The position numbers were made by a program, and so were the translations under genes. Positions 1 through 10,543 of a DNA stretch of 64,000 nt are shown here, piece after piece. The stretch's first letter is position 1. Each line of letters opens with the position of its first letter. The DNA lies in assembly GCA_027946365.1 (NCBI GenBank), contig JAPEUQ010000006.1:1426001-1490000 (forward strand), read 5' to 3'. The DNA is from Kalmusia sp. IMI 367209. Taxonomy: Eukaryota; Ascomycota; Dothideomycetes; Pleosporales; Didymosphaeriaceae. Under the pieces are notes generated by a model. That model made no database searches. It worked only from the letters and a program-made list of their open reading frames with translations, and had not been told where the DNA came from.

Positions 1-421
1 GGGCTATGCTCGAAAGTCAATGGGCGTGGGTCGAGCAATTTGTTTATCAGATGACTCAATTACCAAAAGAGGTGGCAGATGTCGAGCTTGGTGGTTTGAC
101 TGCGATGGCGAAGGCACAGGCGGGTATCGTGTTGAATGAGTGTGCACAATGTGCCATGCTATTGTTTGGAGGCAACGGCTACACGAAGACTGGCCAAGGA
201 GAAGTGGTTGAAAGTACGTACACCATGTTCCACCAGGCTGTTCGTTACGTATGGAGGTTTGCTAACTACAAAATCCAGGGATATACAGAGAAGTGCCCGG
301 CATCAGGATACCCGGTGGATCTGAAGACGTGATGATGGACCTCGGAGTACGGCAGCTTGTCAAGAATTTTAAGAGCAAAACCAAGGCACTGGAAAGACCG
401 AAAGGCTCCTCAAAGCTATGA
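1..421 (+). CDS. Acyl-CoA dehydrogenase, C-terminal part, peroxisomal (partial)
   Basis: This is the 3' end of a flavin-dependent acyl-CoA dehydrogenase (fatty-acyl-CoA oxidation); its start lies outside the window. The first exon is open from base 1 to 213 and carries the family's C-terminal helices and the signature LFGGNGYTKTGQGE. A 65-bp intron at 214-278 (GTACGT donor, GCTAAC branch, CCAG end) joins a short last exon, 279-421. After splicing the protein continues as VERIYREVPGIRIPGGSED, the classic end of the family; without splicing it reads into unrelated residues. The last three residues are SKL, a canonical PTS1 peroxisomal import signal. A peroxisomal acyl-CoA dehydrogenase, instead of an acyl-CoA oxidase, is known in some filamentous fungi. 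Family and PTS1 are seen directly; substrate length is unknown. Confidence 0.9.
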
Positions 422-982
422 TCTATGCAAGCACCTGACCATTGTAAAATATAAGCTTGTTCGCCTCATTCGTACGACCAGTGTACAAAAAGCTACCAAG
501 TTTGTCGAGTCAACACTGTGCATCGTGAAACGCATCAGGCCACGCAGCGATCGAATTGCTCGGGGCAGGCATCATCCTTAGGCATTCCGTAGGTATAGAA
601 GAATATGCGAAGAACAACACATTTCATTTCCTTCTCCCACTTACAGCTCATCTCGGTCCTCGGCCAGAGATCTCGTCCTCATCGATTCATTCTCTGAGTT
701 GGGCATGTTCAGAGACGAAACAGGATTTTCTGTTCCACAAAGCCTAATCGGCGGTCGTACACAATATGTGACTGATTCACTTAGCATACCAAGTAACGAT
801 CCAACGGAAGACATTTGGCTATACGCCACTCACTAAGCTCCACCGAGACTGTGCTGAGAAATGCCCGAATCCTCTGCACATAAAGTTATAAATGAACCTC
901 CCACTTCCGTCTCTCCTCAGTTCTTCCTCGTGCTTCTCGAGCTACACACTCACGTATACTGCAACGAAAGAACAATATCAAG
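422..982. other. Intergenic, no gene seen
   Basis: Holds the 3' flank of the acyl-CoA dehydrogenase and the upstream region of the first secreted protein. Short overlapping reading frames here have no recognisable composition. I see nothing else. Confidence 0.5.
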
Positions 983-1418
983 ATGAGACCATTCACTCTC
1001 CTCGTACTCTTTCTCTCTACTGTCACTGCTCTTCCAACATGCCAGTGCGAACCGCCTGTCTGCGTCTTGTCACTGGGAGGCGTACGTGTGCCCTTCATTG
1101 GCCTTTTAGAAGGATGTTTCCCGGACTGATAGACCCTAGGAGTGCTGGTGCAAGAATGCAGCTGCGCAGAAGTGCTACGAATCGTTTCTTACCAAGGGTG
1201 TGCAGTGTGCGCCACCTGTGCTGGAGGTAAGTATTGCAGCCTCTGAACTGCAAGACGGGTGTAGCATAGCTTCCTGCTAGTATGCTAATTGGTGGCGACT
1301 GAATTGTTGGACAACGTGAATGAGCTCTAGTCTAATTGAGGGGGTCTACATTAAAGGAGGGATGAAGAATACAGCCTAATTGAATACTAACTTCGTGCAG
1401 AATTGTGAGAACGCCTGA
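983..1418 (+). CDS. Small secreted cysteine-rich protein (candidate effector), three exons
   Basis: Unrecognised 67-residue protein. Exons are 983-1081, 1140-1226 and 1401-1418. Intron 1 (58 bp) starts GTACGT, has a CTGAT branch-like site and ends CCCTAG; intron 2 (174 bp) starts GTAAGT, has a perfect TACTAAC branch site and ends GTGCAG. Both introns are phase 0 and the frame stays open across them. Residues 1-17 form a clear signal peptide (MRPF, then a Leu/Val-rich core ending near TALP). The mature part of about 50 residues has eight cysteines, at positions 20, 22, 27, 35, 37, 45, 56 and 64, enough for four disulfides. Size, secretion signal and cysteine density match fungal effector-like or antimicrobial small secreted proteins. 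The function is not known; family membership is inference only. A second secreted cysteine-rich gene follows about 630 bp downstream on the same strand. Confidence 0.65.
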
Positions 1419-2049
1419 GGGATCGAAATGCAATTTTCTTGCAGAAGGGATTAAAGGTAGTCGCAAAGCGACAGGGAAAAACTGCAGCAGATATGTACCT
1501 GACCTGAAAGTAGTTGTTTCATAAACACTGCGAATGTAACCTTATTCCCCTGCAACTCTTATGAGGAACTTTTCAAACCTGGTGACACATTGTAGACCGA
1601 GTGCTCGCAGGATGCCAATCGCGCATGATGCATGATTCAATGTTGCACGATTCAGCGTCTCCGAACTAGTCAATCGTGAATACAAATCCAACAACGAATG
1701 TTTAAGTTCGGATTTTCAAGTTCGATAAGGGATAATGTATAGTGCAATACGAGAAACTACCAGTTTTACCGTACGACCGCCAAGCCAATTAACAAATTAG
1801 ACACCTAGTCTAGAATCCCCAGTTAATTTCTATACCTCGTGCCTTGCAGGCGAATGATTGCAATTGCTCTGTTGCTGGAAATAGTTCGTGCTCATATGCG
1901 TATTGAGTCGAGTTAATCAACGGCTGTACGCCGCGCTCTCACACAGCTTGTCCTGCCGCTCGCGCATGTACGACATAAATACGACAAGTATAGTCTCCGA
2001 GTCTTTATCTGACAAGAGTGCTACTCTTTTTTTCCACGCACAGATCCAA
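1419..2049. other. Intergenic between two secreted-protein genes
   Basis: AT-richer spacer holding the promoter of the next gene. No supported coding sequence or repeat seen. Confidence 0.5.
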
Positions 2050-2531
2050 ATGCAATTTACAATCATGAAGTCTATGTTGCTTCTCGCATCCCTCTTCACC
2101 ATCGCCGCAACGAAACCCATCGATAGCACTCTTGTGATACCACGCCTCGGCCCCATGTGCAGCGGCGTCGGGGGCATCAAATGTCCAGCGGGCCTAGAAT
2201 GCATCGACGATCCTAGAGACGATTGCGACCTTGCTCACTGGGGAAACGATTGCATCGGGATCTGCATTGGCGGAGGTGAGCCCCACCCCTATACACACGA
2301 GCAATGCATTTCATAGTGCGTTGGGGATTTTGCGTAGCCAGTGTGAAGGTTGTGGACACGGCAGTAGCTGATATGAATGCAGACTACGGCCTTCCGTGCG
2401 GAGGCAAATTGCACGCGACGTGTGGGGAGGGGTCTGTATGTGTGGATGATCCTTATGACGAGTGCGATCCGACGAAGAAGAAGTATTGTGGCGGGATCTG
2501 TATGATAGAGAGTGCGTTTGGTAGGGACTGA
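2050..2531 (+). CDS. Secreted protein with two tandem six-cysteine domains (candidate effector)
   Basis: Unrecognised 124-residue protein from two exons, 2050-2275 and 2383-2531, separated by a 107-bp phase-1 intron (GTGAGC donor, TGCAG end). The start at 2050, or the in-frame ATG at 2065, precedes a signal peptide with a Leu-rich core (MKSMLLLASLFTIAAT). The mature protein is a duplicated domain. Copy 1 has cysteine spacing C-x7-C-x5-C-x7-C-x8-C-x3-C and copy 2 C-x7-C-x5-C-x7-C-x7-C-x3-C; both contain CxDDPxDxCD and end in GIC. The intron falls between the copies, so each exon encodes one domain, which points to exon duplication. Similar CxDDP..C..GIC modules occur in ascomycete secreted proteins of unknown role. 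An apoplastic effector or defence role is inference. Exon 1 is open upstream to 1888, but that extension lacks a secretion signal at its own start. Confidence 0.7.
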
Positions 2532-5086
2532 GTCGGCATGGGAGCAAAATCATGAGCGTAACCTAGTAGAGGGGTAATTCCGATCAGAATTGATGAAGAG
2601 TGAAGAAGTGCACGTATGTCTTTTTGTCACGATAGCTGTACTCTCCATGTATGCTTAACTTCTAGTATTGGCGCATTTGGGTGGAGTTGGAGGAAGATGG
2701 GGACATAGTTCAGTGATGATTAAAATCATCTACGGTCCGAATCAGCGACTATTGCATTCCGCTCTCCAAAATCTTCCATGCTGCTGAGCCTGACTCCTGA
2801 TTGCCATTGCAGAGTCAGGCGACGCCTTCTCTACGATGTCCACTCAAGCGTGGATCTCTCATGAGCGCTAAGCGATGTGTAAGTAAAACGTCAACGATAT
2901 GTATCGACACAAGTGGCAGAGCAAAGGAATTGAACTAAAATCCATCGCAGAGGCTGCGGAATGATCGAAGACTGAGATGGGCATCGGCCGGAATTCCGAC
3001 CATTCCGACGGAAAAGAATCCGCGTTGACGCGCATCGGCGAGAACAGCGTGCCGGGGTGATCCACAGTATTTTTTGGGCCCTGAGTGATATCTACTGCAA
3101 GTCAAAGTCTAAAGAAACGCTGGACGTTCGACCGATGATATGAACCAAATCGACAAGACAGGAAGGATAGTGTGTGTTAGGTCTTCACTTAACGGTCGCG
3201 AGATTCAGTAGGACGTGTCAAGGCATGTCGGATACATGTTTGTCTAGCGGTAGTGTTGTTACATCTAGACCATCGCCTCTGACAATGCAGGGCCCACATA
3301 ATGGATGCACCATCCCCAGAAGTTTTTGCGTACAGGTTTAGTGTTCTTGACTTTCTCAGCTCTATCGCGGCCCGCCTTAAAGGTATACGTGATTTTGAAT
3401 TTACAAGTTACTACCAGCTCCTTCAAAATTTCAATGCAGAGACAAGTCAGATTACAATGACTGTTTGCTGAGCAAAGGCCCGAATTTCATTCAAGGCTAG
3501 TGTGGTGAGGCGCTTCTCCGACTTTCCCCACGACTTGAACGTTAGTCGGTTGCGGGTTAGCGACCTCTCCAGACGTAACGGATGAAAGCGAAGACAGGGG
3601 TGTACCAGGATGTTCACGATCGTGACGATCGATTCGACCCTGTGAAGGTAGACAAGAGCATTGAGTCTTAGGCCGTCATCTACACCGCTAGAATGCTCGC
3701 GTGAGCATTTTGAGGCTTCTTGAAACATACGGATGTGTAAGATTCACAGCAGTGGGTCCAGCACGTGCAGTCGGTATCGTGCCCGAAGATATTGGTGTTG
3801 CAGAATTGCGCGGCATTTGTCGCTAGGGTCATCTCGACTTCTTGTTCTGATTGGGTGTCGATAGCTAACATAATGGAGTGTGCTTGTACTGCATGGTTGG
3901 ATGTTATCTTCGATAACATGCACAGTGGATGGAGCCCTGTGTCTGCGGCAAATCGGCCGCGGGTTCGTGCTATGAATTCAGTAGCAGCTAGGATCTGAGC
4001 CAACCCCAACAAGCTGCAGCGTGCCGGATCGGAGGAGATTTTGGCTGAGGTCATATCCGGGCGAAGACCGAGAGCTCCCCGCACAACCTCAACTCCAGGA
4101 TCGTCGACGTGCCCCACACGTTCCCTTCGCTGAAAGCTCGAATCGAAGCTTTATTAATCAACCAGTGGCGAGCTCGGGCGGCATTTGATTTTGAACCAAG
4201 CCGCTGGGATTGATGAGGCGGTTGCCATGAATGGAAGCAGTCATTGTCATTCATGGCTGGCGCGCTTGCTGTGTCGACAATCGTGGAATCTGTCAAGCAA
4301 TTAGCTGACTAGACGGACACGGTGAAGATAGTGCGGAGGCACCCTGGCAGCCAGATTGTGATTGGGCCTCGTCTTGTGCTGCGGAAAGGTGCGAATTTTC
4401 TCGTTTTTGTGCCGGCTAGCAACTCGGCAACAGAAGACGCCATGCTGGAACTATCGAAGTTAGCTCGACACGAACTGTCTCGAGCGGGAAACCCTCTTCC
4501 GGAATTCCTTCAGGCGGTGCTGATGTAGTCCGACGCTGCACATGACGGGGGAATCCGGGACGGCTGAAGCTGAATGACTCGACGCTGCGAGCACGAACTG
4601 CGTGCTGCAAACGCTGCAACGCTTCGCGCGCGCGGTTGATGATGGCAGCGTGTGCTATCACGAACCGCGGCATGTTGTTCAGGTCCGCCCAAGCGGGCAT
4701 AGATTCGCGGTGGCTGACGGCGGCAAGGCCGTTTTCGAGTCGCGTGGTCCCGAAAATCGCCGGGGCGCGTCGACGAGTCTTGAGGCCAAGAAAGGGAGAG
4801 CGCCGACCATCCGAGCCCACATGTGTCCGGGGGCCTGGGGTATGCGCTAGTATCCCCACCGGAGGTGAGGCGTGTCATGAGGGATAAACGCAACGCCATT
4901 GAATCGCAAGCCGCGTGAATGGGTCTGAGCTTTGTTCAGGCCGCTGCAGAAAACTCCACTATGGCGAAATTGGCCTTTGATACATAATCGTGGGAAGCCC
5001 CCTCCACACCTGCCCGGACCTGGCTTCTTTCCTTCACCCCCACACTTCCTCTCCTGGACGACAACAGACTACAGCAACCCGCCGCC
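2532..5086. other. Gene-poor stretch, no gene supported
   Basis: About 2.5 kb with many short overlapping open frames on both strands. The longest are minus 3680-4117 and minus 4416-4859. None shows a domain, a signal peptide or a good splice partner. The right end is the promoter and leader of the Zn2Cys6 regulator; the GC-rich part at 4500-4900 is open in several frames at once, as expected from composition. Confidence 0.4.
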
Positions 5087-8000
5087 ATGTCTGAAAGCTC
5101 AACCTCGTCGCCGTCCCACCATGACTTCCAGCAACCGAAGCGCAAGGCAGCCCAGGCTGGCCTGGACGGGCACACGACTGGGCGTTCAGTGAAGAGGAGG
5201 GCGTCTAAGGCGTGTCAGTGTTGTCGAGCTCGAAAGGTGCGCTGCAACGTCACCGAACACGGCGCACCCTGCACAAACTGCAGATTGGACGAGGTCGAAT
5301 GCATTGTGTCAGAGAGCAGGCGAAAAAAGTCAGTACACCCTCCCAGACCTGCATCCGATGGCCCTCTCCGATGCCCTTCCGCCGACATGGATGAAGCTTT
5401 TTGTGAGCATGTCGTCATGCGAGTGGCTAGGCCGAGCGGAGCGGTCCCACAAGCCACCAACGGCGCGTTCAATCCATCACGGTGTCCTAGATCGTCTCCT
5501 CCCCTGCATTGGCAGCGCTCGGCCGACGAATCTGTTGATCTCTTTTTGCTGACAACCATTGCGCCCAGGAAGTGGAACAAAGACGACGAGCACCACGTGG
5601 AGACGACCGCAAATGCCTCGGCAGCCGGTGCCAGCCGCAAGTTAGCTTCCCGCGAGGCCCTGGACAGCATCCAAAACCTGACCTCAGCTGGATCGCGCCG
5701 GTCACATGAGGCTGAGCCGTGGCACGACGAGCACGTGCCGCACTCCATCTGTGCGTTTGGGACCACGACAGCTAATTCTGCATCGTCACATGGACTGACG
5801 CTCTGACAGATCAAAGCCACGGAAACCGCTTAGGGTTGGCAGACCTGCACCGCCGCATGTCCGTAGCCTCACAGGCCAATGGCGTGCCCATTCTTCCCTT
5901 CACCCCCTTCGCCGGCGAATCCCAGAGAACGACATTCGGTTATGTTGCTCCAAAACTCGGCGCCGCCGACCTTCCCTTGTTCATCAAACCGCTACCTGCC
6001 AAGATTGGTCCTGATGAAGTCGCCTATCTCGAGAAGAAGGGAGCCTTGACGGTTCCTACGGGCACCTTGCGCAGTGAGATGCTCCGTGCCTACATCGAAT
6101 TTGTGCATCCGTACATGCCGCTTTTGGAACTGCAGGAATTCTTGATGACGATAGACCAAGCTGATGGCAGCCTCGGCAAGGTCAGCTTGATCCTGTTCCA
6201 GGCCGTCATGTTTGCAGGTTCTGCCTTCGTCGATATGCACCATTTACGTGCGGCGGGTTACGCAACTAGAAAGGAAGCTCGCAAGGACTTCTTTCAGAAG
6301 ACTAGGGTAGGTGGCATTTCCGTTGTGCTTTCGGGCGTTTTGAGTGGCTCGGCCGAGCCGTCCTTGGATAACGCATTGACATGCAGGCGACGTCGGACAC
6401 ATGTGATAATGCATCATTATTTTTTTTTCTTTCGGATTTTCGTATTCAGTAACCAGCTAACCAATCCCCTAGATTTTGTACGATTTCGATTACGAATCTG
6501 ATCGAGTCTCATTAGTGCAAGCATTATTGTTGTTGACATACTACTACGAAACTCCAGATGACCAGAAAGACACATGGCACTGGATGGGCGTTGCGACTTC
6601 GGTCGCGCATACAATCGGACTTCATCGCAACCCAGATAAGACGAATATGGACAGTAAGCGCACTAAATTATGGAAACGAATATGGTGGTCGACCTACATG
6701 CGAGATCGCCTTATAGCGCTCGGCATGCGTCGCCCAACGAGGATAAAGTCGGAAGATTTCGATGTGCCAATGCTTACCTTGGACGACTTCGAACTCGCTG
6801 CTGTTCCTGACTCCGTATCATGCGTACCAGCAGACTGCCGCGTTGCCCGAGATGTTGGCATGCAGCGCCAGTTAGCCATTATGTGCATTGAAAAGGCCAG
6901 GCTATGTTTATGCATCTCCCACGTGCTCTCGAAGCAGTATTGCGTCTTGAACAACAATCAAGGCCTACAGAATGATCGTACAACAATGATGCTATTGCCC
7001 AAGAAGCTGGACCCAGAGACAAGCGAGGTCAAGACCTGCGACGAAGAACTGCAGAACTGGGTCAAGGAACTTAAAGACGAAGCTAAATATTCAGATGACT
7101 TCACCGGAGAGAACTCACTTGACGTAAACCGAGCCTTGCTACATATGGTTTTCTTTACCACGCTTTCCGCTCTACACCGTCCGCAAGTCCTGCCGTCATC
7201 ACATGGAGGACCGGCGAGCGCTCCAGCTAAACTAAACGTTGCTTCGGATGTTCTGGACGTCTCGCGTCGTAATGTTCGACGCGCTGCATCAGCCATCACG
7301 TCTATTGCTCAGCGACTGGATCAAGCCGATCTAGTGAAGTACCTTCCCACAACCGGCGTGACAGTTCTGCTTCCTGCCATTATTATCCATTTGCTCGACA
7401 TTAAGGCGCCTGAAGAAGACACACGTCGCGCGTCGCTCCGAGGTTTCTGTCAATGCATGGCTGTCATGGGCAAGCTTCGGGATCTTTACGCAGCAGCAGA
7501 TTACTCAACTGCTTTCCTAGAGGCGGCTATTCGCAAAGCGGGCATTCATATTGCACCGGCGAATGCACAAACACCAGGAGCCGATACTACAGCGTCGCCG
7601 ATGGGTGTCAAGACTTCACCAGTGACCTCAGTAGAGGATCTAGTCAATGCTGGGCGACGACTGGACATGCAACTTATCACAAATCCTACGATCGTCGCGT
7701 CGCACCAGCTGCAGCGCTCAACGCTGACACCGCCCCCTGACAGTGGTACGACGAACTTACTCATGCTGGAGAAGACTTCAGCAGGCAATAACGTTACTGA
7801 CGAAGAAGTTGCGCGCCGCTTGGAGACATTCCTCGCTTCTACACCGCCGGAGTCCGACCACGATCACGACCAGATTCCTGCTATTACGATCGCTGAGGAA
7901 CCTGCAGCCACTGCCGCTACTGCTGATATAACTCCATTCAACAAGTGGAGCTTGATGGATCTACCGACGAATCCGTTCACGAACAACATCAACCACCATC

Positions 8001-8182
8001 AAGACAACGAGATGCTCTTCAGCAGTCTGCCAATCACGCACGATTTCGAAGATGGAGAGTTCGATAGTTTGCTAAATTTGGATGCTGTTGGCGAGACGTT
8101 CACTTTCGATGATGCTATGATGGATGACGTTGAATGGATGGCAAACGGCACCGGTCTCATGGAAGAGACGGTAAAAGCATAA
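5087..8182 (+). CDS. CTF1/FarA-type Zn2Cys6 transcription factor
   Basis: Nuclear DNA-binding regulator of the cutinase transcription factor 1 / FarA family, which in other ascomycetes activates fatty-acid catabolism and cutinase genes. Exons 5087-5750, 5810-6306 and 6473-8182 give 956 residues. Intron 1 (59 bp) is GTGCGT..TGACAG and intron 2 (166 bp) is GTAGGT..CCCTAG with a GCTAACC branch. The zinc cluster is at residues 43-72 with CX2CX6CX8CX2CX6C spacing, inside the family motif KACQCCRARKVRC. After intron 1 the protein reads YQSHGNRLGLADLHRRMS; after intron 2 it reads ILYDFDYESDRVSLVQALLL, then DTWHWMGVATSVAHTIGLHR, the Fungal_trans (PF04082) core. The C-terminal 200 residues are acidic and low-complexity, a likely activation region. 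The region just after the zinc cluster may hide another small intron. Family call is strong; target genes are inferred. Confidence 0.88.
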
Positions 8183-9147
8183 ATTGAAGTATACTTGTAA
8201 AAAAATTTTTGCGTTGTAAATACGGGGTTTCTTTGAAGAAAAGTTTGTTGGATTTGGGTCAGGATTTTGGGTCTGGGTCACGAATCACGACCGGAAGGCA
8301 GCCTATGATACCACATTGCGCGATGGTGTTTCTTACATATATGGGATTTAATCTAGACCCATCACAGGATATATGGATCGGACTAGAGTAGAGAGCACAC
8401 AAGCTACAAACTATGAATGCAAATTCACATACTACCCAACGTTCCGTCTATCCGCCATTACTTTCAAGACATGTGTATATCTATGAATGTCATCCCCGAA
8501 AGTACATTCTATTCCTAGTAATACATAGTCTACGCGTCTAACACCTAAGTCTCATTTTCATTCCAGCCCCGCCGATCAAAACCCACCCTCAAGACTTTTC
8601 TTCCCACCGTTAGCGCTACGACTCAGCGACGAGACTCATTAGCGCCACGAAGTCCTGTCGACCGATCTGCAACGAGGGTCCAGCCTCCAGCCTTGGTCTC
8701 CAATACCCCGCAGCCGCTGTCACGTTGTGCAGCATACCAGTCTAGAAGCTGGCGCCACGGGTTTCGAAATCCGGGGCCCAAAGACGAAGAGCTTACGCTA
8801 GCTAGTTTGCGGTCGGAGATGGGCGTCTCGCCGCGACGAGCGTACGAGCGGAGCTCTTGATTAAAGGAAGATTCGGGTCACTACTGCTAGCAACGGTGTG
8901 GTACCGAAGAGAGCACAGAAAAGCGAAGTGGATCTCGAAAGGTAAAAAGTACCATTATTAAAAAGCATACCTATCAGTGAAGCTGCAGAAGGCGCCGTCG
9001 TCGCCAATCGCTGGAACGCCAGAATACACAAGTCAATACCTCCCTGTTTAGTACGTCTATCGACTGATCACGAGACTGCCCCCTTTGGACCCAGTGCAAC
9101 AAGAAACTGTACATGTCCTCCTCCTCGTTCAGAGGGCCGGAATCGTC
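8183..9147. other. Intergenic between convergent genes
   Basis: Contains the 3' flanks of the Zn2Cys6 regulator (plus strand) and ethanolamine kinase (minus strand). Bases 8400-9080 hold almost no open frame. I see no RNA gene I can support. Confidence 0.5.
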
Positions 9148-10543
9148 CTACTCATCCTGCGCCCAGCGTCTCTCTCGCACGGGCACAGGCTCGCCAGCAC
9201 CTGCGCGTTCGCCGTTCATCTCGCGTTTCCACGCCCAGTACTCGCCCAGGCGGACCTCAGCGTAACTCGCGTAGTCGAAGTCGATCAGCGAGATCTGGGC
9301 CTGGATCAAGGCCCAAATGCCCCAATAAATCCCTGGCACGCCCCGAAAGCGATCGACCTGCTCGAACAATTCGTCGAGCTCGGATTCCTTGTAAGCGCGG
9401 TTCATGTGCAGATTGAAGCTATACAGATACTCGCGCAAGAATGCTCGGCGTACGTGACGCGTAGGCAAGACGGTGAAGTCGCAATCGAAACCTCCCCATT
9501 CGGCGAAGTGGTTTGCGATGTCAAATGAGGCTGGTGCGGGCGTGGCGTACTCGTAGTCTATGAATGATACAGTCGCCGGCGGTTCGGTCTCCTCCGAGCC
9601 ACCTGAAGCGCTAGAGCGGCGGGAGGCAGAGGCAGAGGTAGGCGCAGGCTCAATGATGACATTGCCGCTTAAAAGGTCGCAATGGGCGAAGACGAAGGAG
9701 TTTGTGCCACCAACACCAGGTGTTTCACCAAGCTGGCTAACCAACCATTCTAGCTCTCTCTGTAACAGGTTCCGGCGCTCGAGTTGTTGTGTGGTGCTTA
9801 TGGGCAACCCGAGGATCCATCGCTGCATCGTTGTCCAAACATTGGGAATCGGCTTGCCTGGCGTCAAATCTGCCATGGCCACGAGTGAAGCACGTTTTTG
9901 GGAAGGAGTAATCTGTGTGGGTGAAGGACATGTAGAGCTGATGCTTGCTATGGGTAGTGTGGCATGCCATTCTCCAAGCCTTTGCGCTACCCCACGCCAT
10001 ATCTCCGGCTTGCGCAGGTCCGCGGGGGAACATACGCTGCCCTGTAGGAACTTATATAGGAGACCGTTGTCGAACCGAGCGAGCAGGGCTGGCGCAAGGC
10101 CGTGACGGGCGAGCAGACAGTGCGACGATGCTTCCTCTGATTCTGCGTCAGTGTTGATCAGCGATCATGGGCCGGAATGAACCTACTCTTACGGTCTATT
10201 AGTACCTCGGTGTCTTTTCCGTATGCACGGAGAAGAATGGCTTCACTGTCTATCTCCGTCTTGGAGAGGCCTGGTTGCTTGTTGACTGCCTTGAGGAGCT
10301 GTTCACGCCGTGTTAGCGAGAAGCCCCCCTTCCGACACTCGAGCCTAACACGTAGGCACATACTGTGTTTGTGATCCCATCTGTGAAGCGGACAAACTCG
10401 ACTGTATCCTTTGATTCGCGCCACTCTGGCCGTAGCGTGAGTATGAGGTTTAGGGCCGAATCGTGGGAGTCTTCGTAGTTGTAGCGCGCTGGGATGTACC
10501 GAACGGATTCGTACGGGTCGGAGAGTGCATTTTCGGTCGTCAT
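9148..10543 (-). CDS. Ethanolamine kinase (Kennedy pathway)
   Basis: Phosphorylates ethanolamine with ATP, the first step of CDP-ethanolamine synthesis of phosphatidylethanolamine, in the cytosol. Minus-strand exons are 10364-10543, 10193-10298 and 9148-10142, giving 426 residues. Intron 1 is 65 bp (GTATGT..GAACAG) and intron 2 is 50 bp (GTAAGA..ACGCAG). Splicing yields FTDGITNTLLKAVNKQPG, then VLIDQSEEASSHCLLARHG and NGLLYKFLQG, all typical of the family. The kinase catalytic (Brenner) motif HCDLLSGN is at about residues 249-256 and the choline-kinase motif FIDYEYA at about 289-295. A Ser/Ala-rich loop between these two motifs (SASASRRSSASGG) is longer than usual. Length is normal for fungal ethanolamine kinases. 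Choline kinase is the alternative; the GITNTL and NGLLY pattern favours ethanolamine. Confidence 0.9.

Noticed and set aside
3680..4117. 145-residue open frame on the minus strand
   Set aside because: No domain, signal peptide or splice partner; overlaps a 77-codon frame on the other strand. Likely chance.
4416..4899. Several overlapping frames on both strands
   Set aside because: GC-rich segment open in four frames at once with Arg/Pro-rich, featureless products.
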